Both the position numbers and the translations under genes were made by a program. A stretch of 64,000 nt of DNA from Pyrus communis (lineage: Eukaryota > Streptophyta > Magnoliopsida > Rosales > Rosaceae), in assembly GCF_963583255.1 (NCBI RefSeq), contig NC_084811.1, positions 19,672,088 to 19,736,087 of the forward strand, in the 5' to 3' direction. The notes under the pieces were generated by a model. It worked only from the letters and a program-made list of their open reading frames with translations, ran no database searches and was not told the origin of the DNA. This document shows positions 1 to 11,629 of the stretch, piece by piece. Position 1 is the stretch's first letter; each line of letters opens with the position of its first letter.

Positions 1-2310
1 ATAAGTAAACTACAGTAGTGTGGGTAAGGATCATACCCTCAGAGGTAGCCACCCATACTGAGATTCGCTAAGAATCCTCGTCGTTACAAACTTTCAGTGG
101 CTAAAACCTGAAGGGGCGAAAAACAAAAAATGTGAGTGGGCAAAAACAAAGCTTTTTAGAACCATTTCTCTTTCCAAAAATAATAACCCCTCACCGTAAA
201 ACCCGTATAATTTCCTAGAAAATAATAATACATACTTATATAAAAATCAGGCTTGAGAGCAATGAAAACCAAAGTGAGTGCCATGTCAAGTATCTCAGTA
301 ATAAATATGTATGCCATGTGATGCAAATCAATATAAAAAAATATATCAGCTGGAGTCACCAAACGTGACCTGTACGGCTGAATCTATAGCTTATAAACAA
401 TTCTTGCACACGAGTCAGAACCACATAATGTGGTATGTACGACAGGCTATGTGTAAATAAATACGCTCAAGTGCTACGATCACGTGAAGGCTGTGCGAAG
501 TATCACAAGTCACCTACGAGTCAGAACCACCTAATGTGGTCTGTACGACAAGCTAGCACTTGCCTTGGATCTAAGGTGAGCGTGCGGTGTGGGAGGTGAA
601 CGATCACGTAAAGGCTAGGCCCTGACCTTAGGCGGAGTACTAACATCGGGGTGCAGGATAATGAGTACCAAATGCATCCAGGCATAACCATATACATCAC
701 AACCACTAACATTATAATGTGCTCACTTGTAGCTTACCTGGGCTCCGCAGCATCATGCAACATTATGCATGACTACACTAATGCATATACTAAAATATAA
801 CGCAAGTATGACATGGCATTTCAATCACATTTCATTTAAAACAATTTCTGGGAAAAACGTAAAGTATACATACGTATATATAGAAAACCAAAAGCCCACT
901 CACCTGGAGACCGCACTACAACTCCCTAACATGAATATCGAGATGTCTCGAACGACAGTTGCCTAAAGCAAATATCAAATCACACCTCAGAATCTTTACT
1001 GATAGAACATGTAATTTACATAAAACACATCCCCCAAGGATGATCTAGAATGATTTGAGACCCATTGACCAAAAGTTAATCGTCAGTCAAAGATCGACGG
1101 TAGGGTCCACAATCCTACGTAACTCAATCCGGAAGATCCGCCCCTCGGATTTCCAATCAGTAACTTTCTAACATCCTCAAATATTACGTATTATAACGTA
1201 TCAAAGTTTGGCGACAATTTAACGGTCAGATCGTCGATTGCTATAATAATCAAGTGGCGGACCTTAATGAAACTACGTTCAAATAATGGAAACCTGTCAA
1301 TCAGACTTCACCAATGGAATCAGGGTATTCAAATTTAGCCTAGGAAGGTCAGGGGACGTCTCGGCCCACGCACCACCACAGGTGGCGATCGGCTACCCCG
1401 ACTCGTCGGAAAATTCAACTATTTCTAAAAATTCTCAAATTTTACAGGAATGAAGATCTCAATAGTGGAGTAACTTTCATACCTATGACTAAGGCCAATT
1501 TGACCAGGAAAAGCCCCAGTTTAGCTTGAACCGTACGGAACCCTAAACTTGGGTGTGTTTGATTCAACCTCCAAATTCACTCCAACACCTCAAACATTGC
1601 TTGGGCTTTGTTCCTGGGGTTGAGGGGAGCCTAGTGGTGGTGGTAATTTGTTGGGTTAACTTCACGATCATCAGATTTCGCCATGGCACCCACGGGTTTC
1701 ATTATACTCGAATTCAAGCTCAAACCCAATAAAATTTAGTTGGAAATGGAATAGGGGAAGATAAGGATTAGTTTTTACGTGGTGGTGAGGGTTAGATCGC
1801 CGGAAAACCGATGGAAAAATGTCGGGAAGGCGGCGGTGTGCGTAGTGCCCAATGGGTTACATGGGCCAACCCGTGTCTCCCCCCTTTTTCTTCTCTCATT
1901 TCTCCTCCTTGCTCCTATTTCTGATTGGTCACCTTCCTCCCTCCTTTCCTCCTTTCTCTTCTCTCCTTCTCATCCCAGCCGTCTATTTCTTTCTTTCCTT
2001 CCATCCCAGCCACACACGTGGCCTCACAGATCTTTGCTCCAGAAATCTGGAACCTTCCAAGTTAAATAGAATTACCAAAATATCCCTAACTTTAAACATT
2101 AATAACTTTTCCGTTATAACTCCAAATCACGCCCTATTCGCGCCCACGCGTCCGTAGCGATGAGTGCTATAAGAATACACCAAAAAAAATGATCCTTACA
2201 TAACATGACACGACAATCAACAAAAGTCAACACTTTACCTCGAAGGGCATTTTCGTAACTTCACTTATTCAAATTATAAAAATCATAATTTTTAGGAACG
2301 GGCTGTTACA
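1..2310 (+). repeat. Solo-LTR-like repeat, copy A (left end outside window)
   Basis: This segment aligns in order with the pieces of copy B at 27012-27681, 39774-40540 and 54184-55608. Shared landmarks are the palindromic monomers (355-369, 420-434, 526-540), the stretch around 1080-1200 and the stretch around 1370-1640. It ends with GGGCTGTTACA, matching the GGGTTGTCACA end of copy B. The two copies are clearly diverged, so they are independent insertions and not the two LTRs of one element. Short open frames here (for example 1779-2157) are low-complexity and lie in repeat sequence, so they are not called genes. The LTR interpretation comes from copy B, which has TG...CA ends and a 5-bp target duplication. 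Confidence 0.65.
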
Positions 2311-3232
2311 TTTATTTTGTAGTAGTATAAATAAGGCTTTTTAGCCATTAGGTTGAGGGAGAGAACGCACGCACTACTTTAGAGAGTTTTTGAAGTTTAT
2401 TTCCTAGGTGTTTTCTATCCTTGTTCTTAATAATATTTTGTTTTATGGTTGTTTGTAGCTAATTTTCATTTGCTAAGGTGATGCCTTGAGCCTTAGCATG
2501 AATATGTAGTTTTTATTTAATTTCTTATGATATTATGCATGCATATTTTGAATTATTAATCACTGTGTTTAAACTGTCTCTATATCTTAATGCTTAGCTA
2601 CTATTAGGATGTTTTGATAAGTAATCGGATGCAATTTGGTCGGAATGCCACCAGAGGATTGAGTATTGCTTCTTGTGATTGATAGTTGTAAGTTCACCTA
2701 GGGCGAATGCCACGTCTTAGGGGTTGCATGGTTTTTCAAAGGCTTTTCACATAGCGTAATGAGTCATGCATGTTTATATTTGATCTGAATGTCACAGAAA
2801 AATTGCATGTTTGATATACATTCTAGCTTGAATGCCACAAGTAGAATATGCATAAGGAAAACCTAACCTTCAAAGTTGAAAGGGTAATTCATAAGTAATT
2901 GGCAAATCTATATGAGATTGTTAAGGGGACGGTAGAACTCTAGGCTTTTACAATTTGGTTTTCAAAACTATTTTCTTTTGTTTCTTTACTTTGTCAATTT
3001 ATTTAATTGTTTTTAATTAAATTCGTTTTTAAGATTTTAGGTCATAAAATCACCTTTTTCCAAACTTTGTTTTCAAATAATTAATTAAGATTTGGTTTAA
3101 ATACAAACTATTCATTCAATACCTGTGGAAACGACCTTGCTAGAGCCGTTTATACTATAACTACCTTGTTCTCTTGCAAGTACTTTTAAGTGGTTTTATC
3201 CCTATTTTTGCAAGTGGTAAAAATCCCCATCA
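2311..3232 (+). repeat. LTR remnant (R-U5 part) of a Ty3-type element
   Basis: There is a TATA-like TATAAATAA at 2326-2333 followed by a leader-like stretch. The 3' end reads through 'CCTGTGGAAACGACC' (about 3123) and ends in CCCCATCA at 3232, which resembles the 3' end of many plant Athila/Tat LTRs. No primer-binding site follows, so it is probably a solo or truncated LTR. The U3 side is cut off by the end of copy A at 2310. Family assignment is from memory of such LTR ends. Confidence 0.45.
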
Positions 3233-3324
3233 CTTACAGTCTATGAACGAATTCCTAATTCCATGAACTTGAACTTAGCATAGACTAGAATCGAAGAACA
3301 AGTGAAAACTTGAAGACCTTGAGG

Positions 3325-3754
3325 CAGTGGCGAAGCTAGAATTTTAGTCTAGGAGGGGCCCAAATGTCGAAATCCGAAACGCTCAATGAATCTTACAAAA
3401 ATTAATCTGCCCTGTGGTGAGCAACCCACCAACATCGTTTAGGTCTAGTATGGCGTCCATCTTATCATCCTCTTCCTTAAACCTAAACCCCAAGCCTCTT
3501 TGACGTTCTCCCTCTACTGATTCCCAAGCCAAAGTCCTCCTCAAAGCTCACAAGCAACGAATTGCCTGAACTCCATAGGAGTCACCAACCTCAAATCAAA
3601 CCCAATGAAGGAAATTAGAGTAAAAACGTCGGATTGGGGCTCTGAGCCTATGAAAAAACCTCGAAAATCATAAGCATAGCACTAGATTGTTCTATGTAAA
3701 AAAATATCAGGATGGTCCTGAGATCATCCTAGTCCTTCCATGGCTCCGCCCATG
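3325..3754. mobile_element. hAT-type MITE, 430 bp
   Basis: The element is flanked by a perfect 8-bp target duplication CCTTGAGG (3317-3324 and 3755-3762). Its ends are inverted repeats: CAGTGGCGAAGC on the left, and CATGGGCGGAGC on the reverse complement of the right. An 8-bp duplication and CA(G/T)(T/G)GGCG ends fit the hAT superfamily. No coding capacity is visible. Confidence 0.85.
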
Positions 3755-3762
3755 CCTTGAGG

Positions 3763-5102
3763 AACCAAGAAAAGGAAAGAAGATCAAGTCATATGCAAGA
3801 AGACTTGCATCAGCAGAAGGAGGCCATCGATAAGTTTCGGAGACATTAGGCTGAAGGTTATGTCTAGAGAATGCAGGACCTTGCTAATATTTTTTGTATA
3901 GGTCACATCTAGGACTCAAATAGCAGCATAGCCGGAAGCCTGGAAGAGAAAAGGCCAAAAAAGACCCAGCCTTCAGTAGGACTGCTATGATCAACCTACC
4001 ATGGAGCGTTCGAGGCCGGTCACTCTGGCCAGTGGATTATTTGAGAGAAGGAAATGTCCTAGCTGAGCGCCGAGAGTGAGCAGTCTGAATGAAATGTCCC
4101 TACATCCCCAATGGACTAGTTGAGAGACTACTTAAGAAAGTCAACTGCATAATGAGTTCGGGTAAAATATAATCACTGAAGTTGCTTTAAACTAACTGTT
4201 GCAGAGATGTTTTTCAGAAAATTTGAGAGTTAAGGCATCTAGTCCATTCCTTCTTTAAGAGGGATTTAAATTGCAGAGCATCTGTTTGTTCTAGTTTGTT
4301 GAGCTATTCCGGTTAATCCCACGCCCCGCCCCTTTTTGCATTGGTAGGATAGGAATAAAGAAAACACCCTAATATTTCATAGAATTGTGAAAAACGGTAG
4401 CTAGCCACTCTTGCCGGAGGGTGTTGAGTTGTAATGAAGTTTTTTGTTGTCCCAGTGTGAACAAAACTAATTAGTTTAAAAATCTTTGGGCTAAATACTT
4501 GTATTACTAATCCTATAAATTCTTTAGAGTTATAATAATTTGAGCTGCCATGGTGTTTGTCAAGACATTATCCGTTTACTTTCAATGTTGTTTTTTGCGT
4601 TCTGGAAATTGATATTCATTTGTTCTGGTGACTTGTGTTGATTTTTCTCACTTATTGTATGACATGTAAAACAAATAATTTCCTCGCGATTTCTTGTCCA
4701 AAACATGTCAATGCAATTATCGTTGTAACATTGTTTGTGTCAACCGCAACCGATGAATTTTCCTATCGTGAGAAAACTCGAAAATTCAAAACTGGATTAG
4801 GTAAGTTGTTGAGTAGAAAGTAAGTGGTCCTAAACACAGAAACTGCAAAGAGTAAAAAGTAAGGAAAATCACCCCTCTCCAAAGTTCTAGGACAATTTTA
4901 CTTCAGGAAATGCATATAAGAACCATGCAAATTGCCGAGTCACGCGGAACCTTTTGTACCAGTACACTTTTGTTTGCATAGCAAGCAAACCAATCCAAGA
5001 GCAACTTTTGTGTTTTTCTTCTTACAAGGTGAAGAATCCGTGTTGAAGAAAATGTTTAAGCTGAATGGCTAGTTTGCTCTCAATGTAGGAAGTTAGTTTC
5101 CT
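3763..5102. other. Intergenic DNA with a segment paralogous to the PAP intron
   Basis: No gene is recognised. From about 4105 to 4920 the sequence matches, in the same order and strand, blocks at about 22100-22720 inside the last intron of the PAP gene. Examples are the 'aatggactagttgag' block, the block ending 'ttttcctatc.tgagaaaac', and the 'acccctctc' block. It is either an old duplication of that intron or a shared dispersed repeat. The 62-codon frame at 4635-4823 lies in this paralogous segment and is not supported as a gene. Confidence 0.5.
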
Positions 5103-5111
5103 ATTCTGTTT

Positions 5112-5653
5112 GGATAAACTGCTATTTTACCCCCTTAAACCTATTATCCCAGTTGAAATTGACTTCCTGAATTTTTTTTGTTTTGATAAATTAACCCCTA
5201 AACTATTTGAAATTAGCCAATTAACCCCTTGTTGGTAGATTTCATCCACTATTTCGTCAAATTCAAGGGCAAATTAGTTTTTTTATCAATTTACTTGTCA
5301 ACTATAACTACCAATAAAATTATAACGTATGGACACAAAATAATGTTTAATGACAATGTGAAATGGTCCGTTATGTAAACATTGGTTTTTTTATATTTTC
5401 TTATTATACTATATGTTTTACATATCATTTTGTGTCCATGTGTTATAATTTTATTAGTTATCATTAACAAGTAAGAATTGATAATGAAATGACTAATTTG
5501 CTCTTGAATTTGATGAAATGGTGGATGGAATCTAACGACAAGGGGTTAATTGGCTGATTTTAAATAGTTTAGGTAATTAATTTACCCAAAAAATAGTTCA
5601 ATGAGTCAATTTCAACTAAGATAATAGCTCACGAGGTTAAACCGCAGTTACTC
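5112..5653. mobile_element. Long-inverted-repeat MITE, probably Mutator type
   Basis: The element folds back on itself almost completely. The left arm (from 5112) and the reverse complement of the right arm (to 5653) share blocks such as 'CTATTATC..AGTTGAAATTGACT', 'CCAATTAACCCCTTGT' and 'AAAATTATAAC', with a centre near 5380. The flanks carry a 9-bp duplication with one mismatch (ATTCTGTTT at 5103-5111, ATTTTGTTT at 5654-5662), the length expected for Mutator-like elements. There is no coding sequence. Confidence 0.7.
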
Positions 5654-5662
5654 ATTTTGTTT

Positions 5663-6566
5663 CTTGTAAAAAGTTGGAAAACAAATGCTATTGTAAAATG
5701 AAAAGAGGCCCATTTAATTAAGCACTAGTAAATGTTTTTAATTTTCTGAGAAAGGCCCACTTTTCGTGGATAGTCATTGTATCCTGATTTTCAGAAAAAA
5801 GTTCTCAAACACTTTTGTCATGAAAAACTCCTACCTAAAATCACAACTATTTTATCACTTTGGACATGAATGTTTTGTGTCATTTCATCTTTTCATGATG
5901 GTCAACAGTTGATTTTTATTTAAAGGTGAGGTAAACAAATGGTATCTTGTCCAGTTTCAAACTGTTCGTTCGTTAACGATATAATTAATTTGCTAAATGT
6001 TGTTTTTCATACTAATTTTTTTTGTTACCGAGTAAAATATTGGAGGAAACTAATCATGAATTGGGACTATGATCCTCTTCGGATCAGTCTTCTACGGATC
6101 TTGCGGACCAATTGGTCATATCCGTTGGTGCAAATCCAACGGCTGAAATTGGTTACACGTCAAATGAGTTGCCTTGGATATGGACATAGTCGCCTATAAG
6201 GCCACTGACAAGCAACATACCTCCAATTTCTCGAGCTAGTTTATCGTGGTTTTTATCTCTAAACCTTTAATGATAAGCATTGCAATTTGTTTATTGATTT
6301 TTTGGTCGAATTGCAATTTGTTTCTTTGGTTTAAGCAGAAATTTGATTATATGGAGACTTTAATTAATCAACAGCAAGAGCAAGAATTTGCAGATATGGA
6401 AAGAGAGGAAGGAGAACACGAGATAGCAAAAAAACAGAGAAAGGAGGGAGACCACCTCGTTGTACATGAAACTAATTAAAAAAAATTCAAAAGTTGGATT
6501 TGTACCAATACTTATGATCGATTGGTCTACAAGATCCGTCAGTATCTCAGTCCATGAACAGTAGGG
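5663..6566 (+). other. Intergenic DNA with a possible exon remnant
   Basis: Most of this stretch shows nothing recognisable. An open frame ending at 6479 contains a glutamate-rich segment from about 6333 (METLINQQQEQEFADMERE and following) that looks like part of a coiled-coil or charged protein. It has no clear start, splice sites or family match that I recognise. A proline-rich frame at about 10646-10735, beyond the hAT insertion, could be another exon of the same dead gene; that link is speculative. Confidence 0.3.
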
Positions 6567-6574
6567 CATGATAC

Positions 6575-9500
6575 TAGGCCTGGCAAACGGGTCGTGTCTA
6601 TAGTGTTCGTGTCGTTTTCGTGTAACACATGTTATCTTAATGGGTCGTGTCGTGTCACACCTGTTATCTTAACGGATCCTTAACAGGTTGGGTCACTTTA
6701 CCCGTTCGTGTCGTGTCACACCCGTTATCTTAACGGATCCTTAACAAGTCGGGTCACTTTACCCAACGGGTAAAGTGACCCGACCCGCTATGACCTGTTA
6801 AGAAAAATGTATTTTTTTTCATTAAATTTTCACATACCACACATTGCCACATAAATATTACTTCAAAACAGTAAAACACATTTGTTGTTTAAGTACTAGA
6901 TTTACACTTGAAAATAAGAGCCTAATAAACAAACATCCATACACTACTAGTCTATTACAAAATATTAAATGTGTAAGGATATGCAAAATGAAAGAGTTTT
7001 GTTTTCAAGGTTGTGAAACTTTTCTCAAAAAGTTTAAACCTTGCCAATGGAACTCAAAGCTTGCATGTTATTCCTTTTACAAAATCCTCAATTTTCATCG
7101 ATCATCATGACATAAGATTTTGTGGTGTCCACTAGTGTAAATATTTTAAATTGAATATCGAATTCATTCATTGTATTCATACAGGGTCAAGGAGTGTACC
7201 TGTAAAAATCATCAAAATCGGAGTTAAAATAACCGTTAAATCGTGATTTTTTGTTGATAACCGTTGAAAAGTTTTGTCTCGTTACTTGATCTCTGAATGT
7301 CTATTTTTTGGGATTTTTGGCGTATGCGATCTTGAAGCATATACAAACAACTTTGATGGTTAGATCATTGAAATTATTTAAGCAGAATGCGTATCCCATC
7401 AAAATGATAGATTCACTAACACTTAGAGTTTATTTATAATTTCATTAAGTATAACATAAGATTTTGTGGTATCCACTAGGGTAAATATTTTAAATTCAAG
7501 ATCGAATTCATTCATTGCATTCATAATCATCAAAATTAGAGTTAAAATAACCGCTAAATTGTGATTTTCGTTGATAACCGTCGAAAAGTTTTGTCCCATT
7601 ACTTGATCTCTGAATGTTTGTTTTTTGCAACTTTTGGCTTATGCGATCTTGAAGTATATACAAACATGTTTGACGGTTGGATCGTTGAAACTAGTTTCGT
7701 AGAATGTGTATCCCATCAAAACAATAGATTCACTAACACTTTAGAGTTTATTCATACTTTCATTAAGTATAACATAAGATTTTGCGGTATCCACTAGTGT
7801 AAATATTTTAATTGAAGATCAAGTTCATTCATTGTATTCATATAAGGTCAAGGAGTGTAGCCGTAAAAAATCATCAAAATCGGAGTTAAAATAACCGTTA
7901 AATCGTGATTTTTCATTGATAACCGTCGAAAAGTTTTGTCCCTTTATTTGATCTCTAAATGTTTTTTTTTGTGATTTTTAGTGTATGCGATCTCAAAGCA
8001 TATACAAACAATTTTGATGGTTGAATCATTGAAATTAATTTCGTAGGATGCGTATCCCATCAAAACGATAGATTCACTAACACTTAAGAGTTTATTCATA
8101 CTTTTATTAAGTATAACATAAAATTTTATAGTATCCACTAGTGTAAATATTTTAAATTGAAGATCAAGTTCATTCATTGTATTCACATAGGGTCAAGGAG
8201 TGTGGTTGTAAATCATCAAAATCAGAGTTAAAATAACCGTTAAATTATGATTTTTCAATGATAACTGTCGAAAACTTTTCTCCCGTTACTTGATCTCAAA
8301 ATGTTTGTTTTTTTGCAATTTTTGGCATATTCGATCTCAAAGTATATACAAACATATTTGACAGTTGGATCATTGAAATTAATTTCGTAGAATGCGTATC
8401 CCATCAAAACGACAGATTCACTAACACTTAGTTTATTCATACTTTCATTAAGTATAACATAAGATTTTGTAGTATCCACTAGTGTAAATATTTTAAATTG
8501 AAGATCGAGTTCATTCATTGTATTCACATAGGGTCAAGAAGTGTAGCTGTAAAAAATCATCAAAATAAGAGTTAAAATAACGGTTAAATCGTGATTTTTC
8601 GTTGATAACCGTCGAAAAGTTTTCTCCTGTTACTTGATCTCAGAATGTTTGTTTTTTGCAATGTTTGGCGTATGCGATCTCAAAGTATATACAAACATGT
8701 TTGACGGTTGGATCGTTGAAATTAGTTTCATAGAATGCGTATCCCATCAAAATAATAGATTTACTAATACTTAAAAGTTTATTCATACTTTCATTAAGTA
8801 TAACATAAGATTTTGTGGTATCCATTAGTGTAAATATGTTAAATTGAAGATCGAGTTTATTCATTGTATTCATATAGGGCAAGGAGTGTAGCTGTAAAAA
8901 AATCATCAAAATCGGAGTTAAAATAACCGTTAAATCGGGATTTTTCTTTTTATAACCGTCGAAAAGTTTTGTCCCGTTACTTGATCTCAGAATGTTTGTT
9001 TTTTGCAATTTATGTGTATGCGATCTCGAAGTATATACAAACATGTTTGACGGTTGGATCATTGAAACTAGTTTCGTAGAATGCGTATCCCATCAAAACA
9101 ATAAATTCACTAACACTTTGAGTTTATTTATACTTTCATTAAGTATAACATAAGATTTTGTGGTATCCACTAGTGTAAATATTTTAAATTGAAGATCGAA
9201 TTCAATCATTGTATTCATATAGGGTCAAGGAGTGTACCTGTAAAAAATCATCAAAATCGGAGTTAAAATAACCGTTAAATCGTAAATTTTTTTTTTATAA
9301 CCGTCGAAAAGTTTTGTCCCGTTACTTGATCTCAGAATGTTTTTTTTTTTCAATTTTTGGCGTATGCGATCTCGAAGTATATACAAACATGTTTGACGGT
9401 TGGATCATATCCTGCTTATCGTGTTACCCACGTGTACACCTGAACCAACCCGTTATCTTAATAGGTGCTTATCGGGTTACCCGATAACGACCCGATTTAT

Positions 9501-9581
9501 TATCGTGTCGACCTGAACACCTGTTAATTTCGTGTCGTATCGTGTGGGGTTATCAGGTCGTGTTAGGAATTGCCAGGCCTA
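6575..9581. mobile_element. Non-autonomous hAT element, 3.0 kb
   Basis: A perfect 8-bp target duplication CATGATAC (6567-6574 and 9582-9589) brackets terminal inverted repeats TAGGCCTGGCAA. Subterminal regions on both sides are full of short motifs of the type 'cgggtcgtgtc', 'gttatcttaa' and 'gggtcactttaccc', in both orientations, as is usual for hAT ends. There is no transposase. The interior is almost wholly a tandem array (separate entry). Frames read through it are repeat translations, including three on the minus strand with near-identical MNTMNELDLQF starts. Confidence 0.85.
7113..9410 (+). repeat. Tandem array, about 6.7 copies of a ~340-bp unit
   Basis: The unit begins 'aagattttgtggtatccac' at about 7114, 7454, 7772, 8119, 8461, 8807 and 9152, giving spacings of about 318-347 bp. 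Each unit carries the same landmarks in order: 'attcattgtattca', 'aaaatcggagttaaaataacc', 'aaccgtcgaaaagttttgtc', 'tacttgatctc', 'gaatgcgtatcccatcaaaa' and 'cattaagtataacat'. The last copy is cut off at the hAT right subterminal region. Units differ by substitutions and small indels, so the array is not freshly amplified. Confidence 0.9.
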
Positions 9582-9589
9582 CATGATAC

Positions 9590-10257
9590 ATGTACTACGT
9601 TAAAAAAATTAAGATTTCCAGATTATGATAATAGTGGGAAGATCACCTTCATATTGTCATATTATGACAATTCGAAGTTTTCAACGGGTTAAAGGTGTGG
9701 ATTATTACCCAACAAGTACACAACACTTGGAATGGGGGTCGAAAGCAACCATCGTACATTGTGCCGAACTTGCACCTTCCTATCATCCTTCTACTTCTTC
9801 CAGAGTGAAATATCGTTAGTTCTCATAAACATTCTAGGTGAGCTAGCTTGACCTGCTTCTGAGGTTCTGGACAATTTTTTTTCTTGTTACAATGATAGTT
9901 ACTTATTTCTGTTGGTGCTTCATAAAAGTTATCTAGGAACGCTCTACTCATATCAGTTATGTTGATATCTACCTAACATAAAAAATATGAAAGATGAAAT
10001 TTCTAATGCTTTGCAAAACCATGATGTATTACAAACTCCGATGTTTTCCCCAGTTTGGTTTGATTTGTTTTTACATTTGTTTTAATATGGCTAGTTATTG
10101 TTGGGAGTAATTGGGGTCATAGAGAGACCCCTATAGGCCTAGAGGTGGTGGATGCCCCCACTTTTTTTTTTTGGCACAAAAATTGTACAGTATTGCATCA
10201 CAATGACCAATCCTAAATAAAACACAATTAAATCCTATATGTTAATTGGTATTAAGC
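9590..10257. other. Intergenic DNA, nothing recognised
   Basis: There is a 64-codon frame at 9625-9819 with no family match that I recognise and no supporting signals. The rest is AT-rich non-coding sequence. Confidence 0.4.
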
Positions 10258-10447
10258 GAAATGCTAAGGAGACTTTTTTAAAAGTAGACCTCTTCAAGGA
10301 TAATGCGCCACGTCATGTTTTTAGCATAATTTCCATACCAACATTATAAAATATTGTGCAAAAAACATGAGGTATTGACATTGTGTCAAAAACATGAGGT
10401 GGTGCAAAGTCCGCAAAGAGTTCACGGAGAGTCTCCCTAACATTTCT
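10258..10447. mobile_element. Short MITE, 190 bp
   Basis: The terminal inverted repeat is GAAATGCTAAGGAGAC on the left against GAAATGTTAGGGAGAC on the reverse complement of the right, two mismatches in 16. The body contains two short direct copies around 'aaacatgaggt'. The target duplication is not clear. A related single end (GGTAATGCTAGGGAGG) occurs near 23571. Confidence 0.55.
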
Positions 10448-11127
10448 CTTGGTATCAATATGATAGAACTGAAACATATATTCTCCCATGCTCTTATATT
10501 GAAGTGAATTGATTGCACTGCATCGCATTGCATTTTTGGGTATGGATATTAACTAACATACTGGAAGGTATTCTGGGAAGCTTGTAATTATTAACTCATC
10601 ATAACTGGATTACTTAAGAGTAGGTCCTAATTATCAAACTACTTATGCAGCTACCACCAGCTCCACCACTGCCACCATTTCCAGAAGGCTATGTTCCCGC
10701 TCCAACTGCAAAAGCTGAGAATGGCACTGAAACCTAATAGACTGGAGAGACACAAAACCTTCAGATAGATCCCATCAGTGATCAAGGCCCAGCTAAAAGA
10801 ATGAAATTTTAGAGCCCAACTGCCATATTCTCAAGCTCGTCCAACTCCTCCGATTCTTGTCCTTTTTCAATGGTTCAATATTATGTTAAGTAAAAGTAGC
10901 AAGTTTGTAGCAAAAACCAGCACTTATTCAACAAATGTTTAAAGTTCCAGAATTGGATTGATATCTCCTTGATCAAGCAGTAGTTCATGTCCACATGTTA
11001 GTTGTCGAAATTTATCATCCATAGTAGCTGAGTTTTACACAACCACTTGTCATTACCTGTGGCTACAACCCTCAAGTTCAACACGGACTCAGCTGCTCCT
11101 ACAGTATTGGCTAACCACACAGATCCC
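10448..11127 (+). other. Intergenic DNA with a proline-rich exon-like remnant
   Basis: From 10646 a frame reads MQLPPAPPLPPFPEGYVPAP and onwards. It is interrupted by stops near 10736 and ends in a basic tail before a stop near 10812. It resembles the C-terminal end of a nuclear or splicing-type protein, but I do not recognise the family. It is probably a decayed exon. Nothing else is seen up to the Harbinger insertion. Confidence 0.3.
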
Positions 11128-11191
11128 TTAGGCCTCCTCCAACCCTGGGCTAAAACCCAAATTTCCCCTTCCCTCCCCCACCCCACCTCCC

Positions 11192-11236
<45 letters not shown>

Positions 11237-11629
11237 AACCCAACCCAAGTCCTAAGCCAAACCTAAAACCTAAAACTCAAAAAAATACCGAACTGTTTTT
11301 AGGCCAGAAATTGAAGTGGAGCCCACGGATGAGAGTGAAAAGTGGGTTGTGAAGCCCAGACTCCCCACCCCCACTCGCCCAACGCGTTGCACGCGCCAGG
11401 CCAGATCCCAGCGGGAGCTCACCCACGTAGGCGTGACCCTCCGCGTGGCAAACGCCAATGTAGCCCAACGACTAAAATAATTCAAAAAAAATTATTTAAC
11501 TCAAAATTCACCAAAAAACTTTATAAATACGTATGTATTTGTTCAAACATCCACATAAAACTCACTTTTCTCCTACAATTCTTCCAATTTTTCTTTCTAC
11601 CATTTCTTCTCATTTCTAAATTTTTCAAG

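Noticed and set aside
1779..2157. Two overlapping open frames of about 100 codons
   Set aside because: They lie in the end of solo-LTR-like copy A, are Ser/Pro/Leu low-complexity, and the aligned part of copy B has no such frames.
7944..9062. Three minus-strand frames sharing an MNTMNELDLQF start
   Set aside because: They are translations of successive units of the ~340-bp tandem array, with different lengths and ends, so they are not a gene family.
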